DNA from: Clostridia bacterium
GTDB lineage: Bacteria > Bacillota > Clostridia > Christensenellales > Aristaeellaceae
Assembly (NCBI GenBank): GCA_017469265.1
Contig: JAFUGS010000043.1
Coordinates: forward strand, 1 to 52,078
Length of the DNA: 52,078 nt
Direction: 5' to 3'
Shown here piece after piece: positions 30,596-39,837 of the stretch. The position numbers and the translations under genes are program-made. Every line of letters begins with the position of its first letter. Within the stretch, counting starts at the first letter, position 1. The notes under the pieces were generated by a model. That model searched no databases and was not told where the DNA came from. It saw only the letters and a list, made by a program, of their open reading frames with translations.

Positions 30596-33500
30596 TTAAA
30601 CGTCTTCCCGCTTCAGGATCAGGGCTTCCAGAATCCGCACATACAGATCGTGGAAGGCTTCGATCCGCTCCCGGTCATATAGCCCCTCGGCATATTCCAT
30701 TTCGGAATCAAAGCCGCCGTCGCCAAATTCGTTCTCCAGCAGATCCAGGGCCAGCATGGTTCCGGCGGCGGAAAAATCGTCGTTCAGCTCAATGAGCTCA
30801 TGGGGCAGCTCGTCCAGTTCATCCCCGTTGATGCCCAGCTGCAGGTCGACCTCCATGCATTCGTTGAGGAAGGCCGCGCTGGTTTCGGCCATGAAATCCC
30901 AACTGCTGTGGGCGATGCCCTCGGCCACCTGCTCCTTTACGGACTGCAGCAGGCCGCGCATGGAGGAAACTTCCTCCATACGGATCGCGGCGGGCAGATC
31001 GCGGATCAGCATCCCCACGGTGTTTTCCGCCTCCGGCGAAAGCCGGTTGTTAAAAATCCAGTTGACCATCACATGCTTTTTCCCCGTAAAGCGGGACAGC
31101 GCGATGAGCGCGGCGCTGACAGCCATGACGGAATGAGAAACGCCCCAGTATTCCTCCGCTTCCGCGACCTGCTTCCCGTTGAAGCGGAGACGCTTCATCC
31201 GTTCGGCGAGATTGATATTTGTGCTCGTGTGATCCGGCTCCGGAATATGGCACCAGTTATCTTCCAGATCGCCGTACCGCCCGGTGAACCAGGCGCGGTC
31301 CCTTTCCACACTGCCTTCCGCCGCCCGTTTTTCCGCTTCGGAGAGCATGGCAAAGTAGTAATCCGGTTTCATCTCCCTGCCAAAGTAGGCGTTCGCGATA
31401 TCTCCGATCACCACGCCCAGGGAACCGCCGTCCATCAGCAGGTTGCTGATATCCATAAAAAGATAGCAGCCCTTCCGTCCCCGGAATACGTTCGCCCTGC
31501 AAAGGCTGGCGTTCAGGATGCGATGGAAGGGGAGAAGCAGAATGTCCGCCAGCGCGTCCTCGGTTTCGGGCAGGATGTCCCGCACCTTCACCTCCGGCAG
31601 CAGGCCGGGGACGTATTTCTGCCTCAGCTCGCTGTTTTCGTCGAAATAGAAGGCGACGGACAGGGCGGGATGGTTCCGGAGCGACGCGTTCACCGCCGCG
31701 CAAAGCCGTTCCGCGTCCACTTCCGCCGGGAACCGGGCCAGGAAGTGCATGTTGTTCCACATGGTGGAGCCCGGCCGGAAGAGCTGATTGTCGATCATCA
31801 GCTGCTGCAGCGGCGACAGGGCGTGCGGAACCAGCCGCGCCTTCGCCTCTCGCTCAGGCAGACTTTCCAGACCGCTTCGCTTTTCCAGCTCCCTTGCGAT
31901 GGCCCCAGGCGTACGCAGGTGGAAGATGTCCGCCGCGGTCAGGCCGTCCAGCTGCGCGTCCGCCAGCACCACCATCGCCCGCAGGGAATCGCCGCCCAGG
32001 TCGAAAAAGTCATCCTGCAGGCCGACCTGGTTTCCGTCCAGCCTGAGCGTGCGGGCAAAGGCGGCGCACAGCTTTTTTTCCGTTTCCGTCTCCGGGGGAA
32101 GATATTCCGCCTTCAGTTCCCGCAGATCGGGCTCCGGCAGCGCGTTCCGGTCCACTTTTCCATTTTGGGTCATGGGCATTTCGGCCAGCCGGGTCAGCAC
32201 GGACGGGATCATGTATTCCGGCAGCTTTTCCCGCATGAATGCCTTGAGGGCGCCGGTGTCGATGGATTCTCTGGCGGTATAGTATCCGGCCAGATACGCA
32301 CTGCCGCCCGCTTTGCGAACCGCCGCGGCGCTGCTGGAAACGCCGGGGAATTCCGTCATCACCTTTTCGATTTCGTCCAGCTCAATGCGGAAGCCCCGCA
32401 GCTTGATCTGGTTGTCGATGCGGCCGAAGATTCTGATTTCGCCGGTCTCCGTCCAGGCAGCCAGGTCTCCGCTGTGATAGGCGCGCAGCCCCTCGTGGGT
32501 GAAGAAGGCCGCGGCGGTTTTTTCCGGCAGGTTCACATAGCCCCGGCCCACCTGCTCGCCGCAGATGATGAGCTCGCCCTTCAGGCCCACGGGCAGCTCG
32601 CCTCCGAAAGTGTCCGCCACGTAGAAACGGGTATTGGCGATGGGCGCTCCCACCGTCACCCGTTCTTCCCCGGCCATCAGGGCGGCAGCACAGCCCATGG
32701 TGCACTCCGTGGGGCCGTACACATTCAGGATGACGGAATCCTGCCTCAGCTCCCGCAGACGGTCATACAGCTGCCGGGGGAAGGCTTCCGCTCCAATATC
32801 AAAGAAGGTGAACCCGCGAAGGGCGTCCCGGCTCTCCGGAATCTCCAGCAGGCTCAGCAGATAGGTCGGTGTGCAGGTGATCCCGTCCGCGCCGGTCTCC
32901 TTCACCAGCCGGGCAAAGGAAACGGGGTCGTGAATCTCCGCCTCCGTGGCCATGACGACGGTATTTCCGTTGCAGAGGGGCACAAATTCTTCCACCACGG
33001 ATACGTCGAAGGAGAAGGAGGCCAGCGCCAGATTGACCCGCCCGGGGGCGGCGTAATGCATGATTTCGATGGATTTTTCATTGCGATGAACATAGTTGGC
33101 GATATTCCGGTGCTCGATCATCACGCCCTTGGGACGGCCTGTGGAGCCGGAGGTATAGATGCAGTAAGCCAGATCCCCGGGACGGACAGACACGGCGGGA
33201 TCCTCGGCGGTATACGCGTCCGGATTGACTTTGTCCAGGCTGGAAACGCCAAAGGCTTCTTCCAGGGTCAGGACCGTATCGCTTTTCCCTGCCAGCCCGC
33301 GGCCTTTCATCTGCCGGGCTGTCGTCAGCAGCAGAGGGCAGGCACCGTCCTCCAGGCAGAATTCAATCCGGTCATCCGGGTATTCCGGGATGAAAGGCAG
33401 AAAGGCCGCTCCCGCTTTCAGGATGGCGATTTCCGCCACATAAGCCCAGATTTCCCGATCGAAAAGGACGCCGATGAGCCGGCCGCTTCCCGCGCCTTTC

Positions 33501-36500
33501 GCCTGAAGAACGCCGGCCAGAAAGCTGCTCAGCCGGTCCAGCTCCCGGAAGGTCAGCTTTTTTCCCGCGGCAAGAACCGCCGCCTTGTCTGGCTGCCGAA
33601 GGGCCTGATGGTGAATCTGCTCATGCACGGGGATAAAATCCATTGGTACGTGGGTGTCGTTGAAGCGCTTCAGCCGGGCCCGGTCCTCCGCCGTCAGCAG
33701 GGAAACCTGCCCGATGGTGGAAACGGTCATCAGCTGCTGGGCCACGGTGAATAAATCAAGGGCGAAGCGGCGGACCCATCCTTCCGAAAACTTCTCATTC
33801 CGATACTCAATGGTCATGTTGTACAGCCCGCCCGTGGAGAAGAACTGGATGGACATGCATCCGGTCACCATGCCAGTGTGGTAGTGCTCCATGAACCATT
33901 TGTCACCCATCAGCAGGCTTTCGCCCGCGCCGGTTCCCATCTGGTCGGTAAACAGATCCCCCTGATAGATAAACTCCACATCCTCGTTGACGGGGCAGGT
34001 CTTGAGCACCTCGTCGAAGGAATAGATGTCATTGGCCATGGTGGAAAAGACCTGCCGGCTGACGCCCCGAAGGAAGTCCCCCACCGGCTGATCCTGCCGC
34101 AGGTCACCATAAACCGGAATGCGCTTGATCAGCGTACCGATGGTATGGCGCATCTCCGCCAGGGGCCTGCCGTTGTAGACCGTGGAAAAGGAAACATGCC
34201 TGCTGTTCAGGTATTTGCCCAGCAGCACGGCCATGGCCCCCTGGAAAAAGCCGCTCTCGGAAATGCGCTGCGCCTGGCAGAAGGCCTTGACCCTTTCCGC
34301 GGTCAGGGTACCGGGTTCATAGCGGATGTTCCTGCTGACGCCGGGGGTCAGCGGGCCGTTCAGGTCGCCGGACAGGGCGGGCACGTCCCCCGCATTCCTG
34401 AAGAGGTTCAGGAAGTAGGCCTCTGCCTTCTCATGGGTTCCGTCCCGCAGCTGGCGTTCCTCGATCATGGCCGCCTGCTGGATGGCGCATTCCTCACCCA
34501 GCGGCGCCTGACCGGCCAGTACTCTGTTCATCTCCGCGATAAACTGGCTGATAGAGGTTCCGTCAAAGAAAATCAGGTGCGTTTTGATCGCCAGATAGCA
34601 TCTTTCCGGCGTCCGGTAGACGGCGGGACAGAACAGGGGATGATCCATCATGGGCACCACCGGCATAAAGTCCTTCATGAAATCCAGACGGCCTTCCTCC
34701 GTCCCGTCAAAGACGGGAATCTCCACCTTCGCGTCCGTCACCGGCACCATTTCGGGCATGGCGTTCCGCTCCGCATGAAGCGTATAATTCATGCCGGGAT
34801 GCGCCTGTAGCACCTGTCTGACGGCGCTGATCAGATCCTCCGCGCCGATGCCTTCCGCCGCCCGGGCCAGATAGGGGATGGTATAGGTTTCCCGGCTGCC
34901 GCCGGTGAGGCTTTCCAGATAGATTCCCGTTTGCGTCTTAGTCAGCGGATAGGCGGCGCGGTTCATGGGCGGAAGCGCCGCATCCCGGCGGGAGGCGATA
35001 AACGCCGCCAGCGCCCTCGGCGTGGGATACGCGGAAATGTCCTGGAAGGAGAGCGAAACATCCCCCTCGCTCAGACGGCTGATCAGCACGGCCGCGCTGA
35101 GGCTTGTGCCACCACAGTCAAAGAAGCTGGCGGTGGCGCTGACACGGTCCATGCCCAGCGTTTCAGCGAATGCTTCGCTGACCCGTTTTTCCGCCTCCGT
35201 CCTCGGCGGTTCATACGCGGCCTTCTCCGTCTCGATTTCCAGCGACTGCAGGGCTGGAAAATCCACCTTGTTCCGGTCGTTCCGGGGCATCGCCTCCAGA
35301 TGGATAAAGTATTCCGGAATCATGTAATCCGGCAGGTAGCGGCCGGCGTAAGCCTTCAGTTCCTCCGGGGACGTTTCCACTCCCGTATAATAGCAGCAGA
35401 CCAGATCCCCGCCGTGAACGTGGACACGCACACTGGCCGCTTCCTCCACCGCTTCCAGCCGTCCCATGACCTGGTCAATTTCGCCCAGCTCTACCCGGTA
35501 TCCCCGTACCTTGACCATCCGGTCGTTTCGCCCGTGGAAGACCAGGCAGCCATCCTGGTCCCAGGCCATCTGATCCCCGCTGTGGTACAGGCGCGCGCCG
35601 GGGTGGAAGGGGTTTTCTGTAAACCGTTCCGCCGTTTCCTTCGGCATATTGCAGTACCCCACGGCCAGCCAGGGACCGCTGACGCACAGCTCGCCGACGA
35701 CGCCGGGCTTTTCAATTCTTTGACCGCTTTCATCAAGCAGATATACGTCAATGCCGCGGCATGGCTTTCCGAGACATTTCGGGCCGCCGCTGCCGGCCGG
35801 ATGCGTCAGGACGCAGAAATTCTCGCTGGCACCATACAGCTCCAGCGCGCCCGGCGGGTATTCCGTTCCCTGCGCCTTTTCCCCGGCGAGAATCACATAT
35901 TTCAGCGGCGGGTTTCCGTAAAGCTTCCGCAGAACATCGTACATCTGGGGCGGGCAGAACATTCCGGTGATTTCCCGCTTCGTGAACAGCGCATGGATTG
36001 CTTCCATGTTTTTCCGTTCTGTCTCACTGGCGATATAGACGCTGCCGCCGCAGGTCAGCATCGGCGCAAAATCCAGCAAGCTCGCGATAAAACTGAACCC
36101 GGAGATATTCAGCGCCCGGGAATGCTCTGTCATGGGAATCTGCCCGGCCAGGACCGTGGGCGCGCAGCTCAGAATGGACTGCCGGTGAAGGACGCCCTTG
36201 GGTTTTCCGGTGGAGCCGGAGGTATACAAAATATAGCCTTCCGCTTCCGGATCCGAGTAATCCAGGGTCATGTCTCCTTCCGGATCCTCTTCCAGCGGGG
36301 GAAAAACTTCCTCCATCAGCAGCGTCGGATATTCCTTTGCTTTAGGGGCGAGCTCCGCGGTGGTGACGCACAGCGCGCAGCCGGAGTCCGCCAGAATGCC
36401 TCTCACCCGTTCCTCCGGGTATTCGCCGTCAATTGGAACCGCGGCGCAGCCGGCGCGCAGCACGGCCAGCAGCGCGACAGGAAAAGCCTTTGTCCGGGGA

Positions 36501-36682
36501 AGATGCAGGGCGATTCTGCCGCGGCGGTTCCGCCCGCCGAGCTTTTCCAGCATACGTTCCGCCAGCGCCGCGGAGAGCCGGTTCACGCGGCCATAGGTAT
36601 ACGCGCCCCGGATATCCAGCACCGCCGTGAGATCCGGATGCTTTTGGGCCTGCCCAAGAAATGCCTGTACAAAGTTTTCCAT
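30596..36682 (-). CDS. Non-ribosomal peptide synthetase, A-T-C-A-T-C
   Basis: The protein has 2028 residues. A1 spans 1-480 (YTSGSTGKPKG at 153, ELYGASE 281-287, A10 Lys472). The first carrier has Ser527 in CGGTSL. C1 is about 575-1000; A2 about 1010-1515 (YTSGSTGRPKG at 1176, YGPTE, NGKVD). The second carrier has Ser1566 in LGGDSL; a last C-type domain is about 1617-2025. Odd points: A1 has Ile199 where amino-acid-activating domains have the substrate-binding Asp. C1 reads HLIFFDG (702-708) and C2 reads SNLLMDG (1746-1752) instead of HHxxxDG. There is no thioesterase or reductase domain. The start follows GAGGAGG, 40 bases after the MATE exporter gene. The product is unknown. Confidence 0.93.
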   Translation of the reverse strand: MENFVQAFLGQAQKHPDLTAVLDIRGAYTYGRVNRLSAALAERMLEKLGGRNRRGRIALHLPRTKAFPVALLAVLRAGCAAVPIDGEYPEERVRGILADSGCALCVTTAELAPKAKEYPTLLMEEVFPPLEEDPEGDMTLDYSDPEAEGYILYTSGSTGKPKGVLHRQSILSCAPTVLAGQIPMTEHSRALNISGFSFIASLLDFAPMLTCGGSVYIASETERKNMEAIHALFTKREITGMFCPPQMYDVLRKLYGNPPLKYVILAGEKAQGTEYPPGALELYGASENFCVLTHPAGSGGPKCLGKPCRGIDVYLLDESGQRIEKPGVVGELCVSGPWLAVGYCNMPKETAERFTENPFHPGARLYHSGDQMAWDQDGCLVFHGRNDRMVKVRGYRVELGEIDQVMGRLEAVEEAASVRVHVHGGDLVCCYYTGVETSPEELKAYAGRYLPDYMIPEYFIHLEAMPRNDRNKVDFPALQSLEIETEKAAYEPPRTEAEKRVSEAFAETLGMDRVSATASFFDCGGTSLSAAVLISRLSEGDVSLSFQDISAYPTPRALAAFIASRRDAALPPMNRAAYPLTKTQTGIYLESLTGGSRETYTIPYLARAAEGIGAEDLISAVRQVLQAHPGMNYTLHAERNAMPEMVPVTDAKVEIPVFDGTEEGRLDFMKDFMPVVPMMDHPLFCPAVYRTPERCYLAIKTHLIFFDGTSISQFIAEMNRVLAGQAPLGEECAIQQAAMIEERQLRDGTHEKAEAYFLNLFRNAGDVPALSGDLNGPLTPGVSRNIRYEPGTLTAERVKAFCQAQRISESGFFQGAMAVLLGKYLNSRHVSFSTVYNGRPLAEMRHTIGTLIKRIPVYGDLRQDQPVGDFLRGVSRQVFSTMANDIYSFDEVLKTCPVNEDVEFIYQGDLFTDQMGTGAGESLLMGDKWFMEHYHTGMVTGCMSIQFFSTGGLYNMTIEYRNEKFSEGWVRRFALDLFTVAQQLMTVSTIGQVSLLTAEDRARLKRFNDTHVPMDFIPVHEQIHHQALRQPDKAAVLAAGKKLTFRELDRLSSFLAGVLQAKGAGSGRLIGVLFDREIWAYVAEIAILKAGAAFLPFIPEYPDDRIEFCLEDGACPLLLTTARQMKGRGLAGKSDTVLTLEEAFGVSSLDKVNPDAYTAEDPAVSVRPGDLAYCIYTSGSTGRPKGVMIEHRNIANYVHRNEKSIEIMHYAAPGRVNLALASFSFDVSVVEEFVPLCNGNTVVMATEAEIHDPVSFARLVKETGADGITCTPTYLLSLLEIPESRDALRGFTFFDIGAEAFPRQLYDRLRELRQDSVILNVYGPTECTMGCAAALMAGEERVTVGAPIANTRFYVADTFGGELPVGLKGELIICGEQVGRGYVNLPEKTAAAFFTHEGLRAYHSGDLAAWTETGEIRIFGRIDNQIKLRGFRIELDEIEKVMTEFPGVSSSAAAVRKAGGSAYLAGYYTARESIDTGALKAFMREKLPEYMIPSVLTRLAEMPMTQNGKVDRNALPEPDLRELKAEYLPPETETEKKLCAAFARTLRLDGNQVGLQDDFFDLGGDSLRAMVVLADAQLDGLTAADIFHLRTPGAIARELEKRSGLESLPEREAKARLVPHALSPLQQLMIDNQLFRPGSTMWNNMHFLARFPAEVDAERLCAAVNASLRNHPALSVAFYFDENSELRQKYVPGLLPEVKVRDILPETEDALADILLLPFHRILNASLCRANVFRGRKGCYLFMDISNLLMDGGSLGVVIGDIANAYFGREMKPDYYFAMLSEAEKRAAEGSVERDRAWFTGRYGDLEDNWCHIPEPDHTSTNINLAERMKRLRFNGKQVAEAEEYWGVSHSVMAVSAALIALSRFTGKKHVMVNWIFNNRLSPEAENTVGMLIRDLPAAIRMEEVSSMRGLLQSVKEQVAEGIAHSSWDFMAETSAAFLNECMEVDLQLGINGDELDELPHELIELNDDFSAAGTMLALDLLENEFGDGGFDSEMEYAEGLYDRERIEAFHDLYVRILEALILKREDV

Positions 36683-36722
36683 GCGCGTCCTCCTCGACAT
36701 GCAGACAGATAAGGGAGGTTTT

Positions 36723-38081
36723 TTATTCCTCCGGGCGGACCGTTTTCCGCGCCATTCGGCCCTCTTCCTTCCGCCACCACAGGAAACAGACGGCCACCGT
36801 TCCCATGGCCAGCACCTCCGCGGCGGGGGTGGAGAGCCAGAGCCCGTCCGCGCCCAGGAGAAGCGGCAGCAGGTAAACCGCGGCCAGCGGCCCGGCAAAG
36901 CCCTTTACAGCGGCGATGGCCAGGGAGATGGATCCCTGGTTCAGACCGGTGAAGTAAGAGGAGGCGTAGGTCGTGATTCCGCCCAGCAGGTAGGAAAGGG
37001 AAATCAGCCGCATCGCGCGCGCCGCGAGGGCGGTCAGGTCCGCGTTGTATCCCACGAAAAAGCGGGAGACGGGCTCCGCCAGGGTCAGGCACAGGACGGT
37101 CATGGCGGCGCCGCAGACGGCGTTCAGCAGGATGCCGCCGCGCCGCAGGCTGCGCAGTTCCGCCGTGTGATTCTTTCCCAGATGATAACCTACCACCGGC
37201 ACGATGCTCATGCTGATGCCGTAAAACACCGCGGAGAACAAGCCGCTCATATATTCGCTGACCGCATAGGCGCCAACACCGTCATCGCCGAGATACCGCA
37301 GCATCTGCAGATTGAAAATCAGCGCCACGATGGCATAAGCCACCGCGTCCACCATTTCGGACGCGCCGTTGTACAGGACCTTTCCCAGCGAACCGATTTC
37401 AGACCCGGGGCGGACAAAATGCAGGGGGTGCTTCCGGTTCGCGAAAAAGGCGAAGGGAATGACGGCGCTGACCAGCCAGGCCAGCCCGGTGGCGACCGCC
37501 GCGCCGCGCATGCCCCATCCGCATCCCGCCACGAAAGCCCAGTCCAGCAGGATATTGGCCGCCGCGTTGGCGACGGTTGTGATCAGCCCCAGACCGGGCC
37601 GCTCCGCTGTGATCAGCAGCGGATGAAAAGCCATGGAAAGCATCTGGAAGGGCATGAAGAACGCCAGCACCCTGCCATAGATGACACAGTCTGGGGCGAG
37701 GACTTCGGAAGCCCCGACCCATCGGGCAATATCGGGCAGCAGAAAATACAGCGCGGCGGACAGCAGCACGCCGAAAAAGGCCAGGGAAAGCGTCACCAGA
37801 CTGAGAATGCGTCTGGCCCGATCATCTCGGCCTTCACCCAGCTCCCTGGAGATCAGCGCGCTCGCGCCGGTACCAAACATGAGCCCGACGTACATCACGA
37901 TCAGCAGGGGAGGAAAGATCAGGTTTTCCGCCTCAAAGGCGGCCTCCCCGATATATTTGGAAATAAAGAACCCGTCCGCGATCTGGTAGGAATTGTCCAC
38001 AATCTGCATGCCGATACTGGGCAGGGAAAACAGCAGGATTGTCGAGCATTTGAAATGATCTGAAAGCTGGATATGTTTCAT
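36723..38081 (-). CDS. MATE family efflux transporter, coupled to the NRPS
   Basis: The protein has 452 residues and about twelve hydrophobic helices in two similar halves, the MATE layout. Landmarks are FSLPSIGMQIVDNSYQIADG, where MATE proteins have the (V)DG(I/F)F segment, and a glycine/alanine-rich GTGASALISRELG. MATE carriers expel cationic or amphipathic compounds with Na+ or H+. Being upstream of and in the same direction as the NRPS (40-base gap), it is the likely exporter of the NRPS product. I use ATG 38081; the ribosome site (GGAAAGG) is rather distant, and in-frame starts further up are possible. Confidence 0.87.
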   Translation of the reverse strand: MKHIQLSDHFKCSTILLFSLPSIGMQIVDNSYQIADGFFISKYIGEAAFEAENLIFPPLLIVMYVGLMFGTGASALISRELGEGRDDRARRILSLVTLSLAFFGVLLSAALYFLLPDIARWVGASEVLAPDCVIYGRVLAFFMPFQMLSMAFHPLLITAERPGLGLITTVANAAANILLDWAFVAGCGWGMRGAAVATGLAWLVSAVIPFAFFANRKHPLHFVRPGSEIGSLGKVLYNGASEMVDAVAYAIVALIFNLQMLRYLGDDGVGAYAVSEYMSGLFSAVFYGISMSIVPVVGYHLGKNHTAELRSLRRGGILLNAVCGAAMTVLCLTLAEPVSRFFVGYNADLTALAARAMRLISLSYLLGGITTYASSYFTGLNQGSISLAIAAVKGFAGPLAAVYLLPLLLGADGLWLSTPAAEVLAMGTVAVCFLWWRKEEGRMARKTVRPEE

Positions 38082-38213
38082 GGCGTCCGGCCTTTCCAAG
38101 GGATGAGGCGTTGCTTTTCCGTCAGCGGCTTCCACCATCCGCCGCAGCTTACAGGGATCATCATCTTCATCCCTGCGCGAAGCGGCGTCATCTGGTGACC
38201 GCTTATCCTCACC

Positions 38214-38242
38214 AGTATACCACAGGACCGGCGGCCGAACAA
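38214..38242 (-). promoter_or_regulatory. Promoter of the MATE-NRPS operon
   Basis: On the minus strand, TTGTTC, a 17-base spacer and TATACT. The leader of about 125 bases has a small hairpin, AGGGAT and ATCCCT, but nothing I can name. Confidence 0.55.
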
Positions 38243-38334
38243 GTTTCCGCGCCGCCACGCATCATGAACGATCTTTGAAAGCTGAACCATTTTCTGATTC
38301 CAGTCCTCCGCCGCGGGAAAGCCGTCCAAGACGC

Positions 38335-38366
38335 AAAAAGGACGCCAGCGGCTTCGTCTGGCGTCC
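38335..38366 (-). terminator. Terminator of the flavodoxin-DUF3793 operon
   Basis: On the minus strand, GGACGCCAG, a 9-base loop and CTGGCGTCC are followed by TTTTTGCG. Confidence 0.82.
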
Positions 38367-38473
38367 CGAAAGCTGATGAAGAGCGTTCTCCGCTTCACCT
38401 GCGCTTGCGGCCACAATCAGCCTGACGCGGGCGGGGATCAGCTTTCTTATGATGTATAAATGGTACCTTCTGC

Positions 38474-38890
38474 TCAGGCCAGCGCCGCGCCCAGCTTTTT
38501 GCAGGCGTCGATGGCGGCGTCATCCGGGGCGTTGTTGGCCTTCACGCTGTCGGCGGCCAGGGAGATGCCCTTTTCCGCGCAGCGGGCTTCCCAGTTCTCC
38601 AGCCATTCGCCGACACCCCAGTCGTAGCTGCCAAACAGGGCCACCTTTTTGCCGGCCAGCGCGGGCTCAATGCCTTCCAGCATGGGCAGGAACTCACCAT
38701 CCTCCAGTTCCTCCGAACCCATGGCCGGGCACCCCAGGGCCACGGCGTCGTAGCCGTCGATGCCAACCACGTCCGCGCAGGTCAGCAGATCCACATCCGC
38801 CCCAGCCGCCTTCGCGCCTTCCGCCACAGCATTGGCCATGGCTTCCGTGTTGCCCGTTCCGCTCCAGTAGATCACTGCCACTTTACTCAT
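38474..38890 (-). CDS. Flavodoxin
   Basis: The protein has 138 residues, a short-chain flavodoxin. The FMN phosphate loop WSGTGNTEAMA (9-19) and the isoalloxazine-contacting segments around GCPAMGSEEL and GSYDWGVGEWLENW are present. It carries one-electron currency in place of ferredoxin, classically when iron is short. It is the second gene after DUF3793 (64-base gap) and shares its two operator boxes, which supports iron-limited expression. Confidence 0.92.
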   Translation of the reverse strand: MSKVAVIYWSGTGNTEAMANAVAEGAKAAGADVDLLTCADVVGIDGYDAVALGCPAMGSEELEDGEFLPMLEGIEPALAGKKVALFGSYDWGVGEWLENWEARCAEKGISLAADSVKANNAPDDAAIDACKKLGAALA

Positions 38891-38954
38891 TGTTGATCCA
38901 TCCTTTCTTTTCTATGGTCTATTCCAATCCCTTGCGGGACAATGAATAGCGGGA

Positions 38955-39503
38955 TTATTCCGCGACTGCCAGCCGATCCAGCGAAAAGCCCAGGGCATAA
39001 CAGCGCAGGTACACTTCCGTGCAGTGCCGGCATTTTTCAAATTGCCGGATGGCTCCTTCCACATCGTCATAGACCTTCCAGAGGCCCCGATATTTGCAGA
39101 GCTCCTTCCGGTGCATGAATCCGTCCACGTCCGCCGGCGGATAGCCCAGGAACAGCCCGACCTCATGGGGAAAATCCGCTTCCTGCCGCAGGCGGGCCAT
39201 AAGCCTGGCGAGACAGCTGTTGGCGCTGCGGCCTTCATATCCGCATTCGGCCAGCAGCCTTTTCGCCAGCGGGTCACGCAGATCCCGATCCAGCTGGCGG
39301 GGACGGTACAGGTACAAAAGCGCCTTTCCGTCCCGCCATCGAAGCGGCAGGATACGGAGGCCCTTTCGCCGAAGACGCTGATTCAGCTGTCTCAGTTCCT
39401 CCGTCATTTCATTCCGGTCCGCGAAAGCACAGGTGAACATATTGCCGGTCTTCAGCCGGGCCATGGTCGGCGCGCAGCACCGAATCAGCGTTTCATTGGA
39501 CAT
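38955..39503 (-). CDS. DUF3793 family protein
   Basis: The protein has 182 residues. Family landmarks as I recall them are present: the N-terminal CAPTMARLKTGNMF, GLRILPLRWRDGKALLYLYR in the middle, and HEVGLFLGYPPADVDGF toward the C-terminus, with several Cys (KCRHCTEVYLRC). DUF3793 genes in Clostridia are often found with flavodoxin and FeoAB, and function is unknown. ATG 39503 is 6 bases after AGGAGG; the longer frame overlaps the operator. Two GTTAG-N6-CTAAC boxes precede it. Confidence 0.82.
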   Translation of the reverse strand: MSNETLIRCCAPTMARLKTGNMFTCAFADRNEMTEELRQLNQRLRRKGLRILPLRWRDGKALLYLYRPRQLDRDLRDPLAKRLLAECGYEGRSANSCLARLMARLRQEADFPHEVGLFLGYPPADVDGFMHRKELCKYRGLWKVYDDVEGAIRQFEKCRHCTEVYLRCYALGFSLDRLAVAE

Positions 39504-39524
39504 GGATGCCTCCTGTTCCTTGAT

Positions 39525-39540
39525 GTTAGCCAAAGCTAAC
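39525..39540. promoter_or_regulatory. GTTAG-N6-CTAAC operator, promoter-distal copy before DUF3793
   Basis: GTTAGCCAAAGCTAAC, identical to the ZIP operator. It lies in the 5' leader just upstream of the DUF3793 ribosome site. Confidence 0.7.
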
Positions 39541-39601
39541 CTATGTGCCTTAAAAAAGCCGCGGCGGTCGTCCTGGGGGAAGAATCCCTTGCCGCGACGA
39601 T

Positions 39602-39617
39602 GTTAGCTTCAACTAAC
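39602..39617. promoter_or_regulatory. GTTAG-N6-CTAAC operator at the DUF3793 promoter
   Basis: GTTAGCTTCAACTAAC, with arms conserved and the centre changed. It starts 6 bases after the -10 box, exactly as at the ZIP promoter. Confidence 0.72.
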
Positions 39618-39623
39618 AACATC

Positions 39624-39652
39624 ATCATACCATATTCCTTTTTTCGCGTCAA
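39624..39652 (-). promoter_or_regulatory. Promoter of the DUF3793-flavodoxin operon
   Basis: On the minus strand, TTGACG, a 17-base spacer and TATGAT, the same hexamers as the ZIP promoter. Confidence 0.8.
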
Positions 39653-39736
39653 GCGCTGATTGATGTTTTTTTCCGGGAACGGCAGCGCGGCGGCCGACGC
39701 CGCTCCCAACGCGGGGCGCTGGAAGCGGGGAAGGAA

Positions 39737-39765
39737 TTGGCGGAATCCGTATCGAAAAATAATCA
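39737..39765 (+). promoter_or_regulatory. Possible promoter of the second hydrogenase
   Basis: TTGGCG (39737-39742), a 17-base spacer and TAATCA (39760-39765), 72 bases before the gene. The -10 is weak. Confidence 0.4.
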
Positions 39766-39837
39766 TATGCAATCGGGCCGCCTTCGTTTTTTCTACCCCG
39801 AAAGGCGCATCCTGTATTCCGGAGAAAGGAAAGCGCA

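Noticed and set aside
30800-33754. 984-codon plus-strand frame, and others, opposite the NRPS
   Set aside because: Shadow frames of the NRPS, which has all adenylation and carrier motifs in order on the minus strand.
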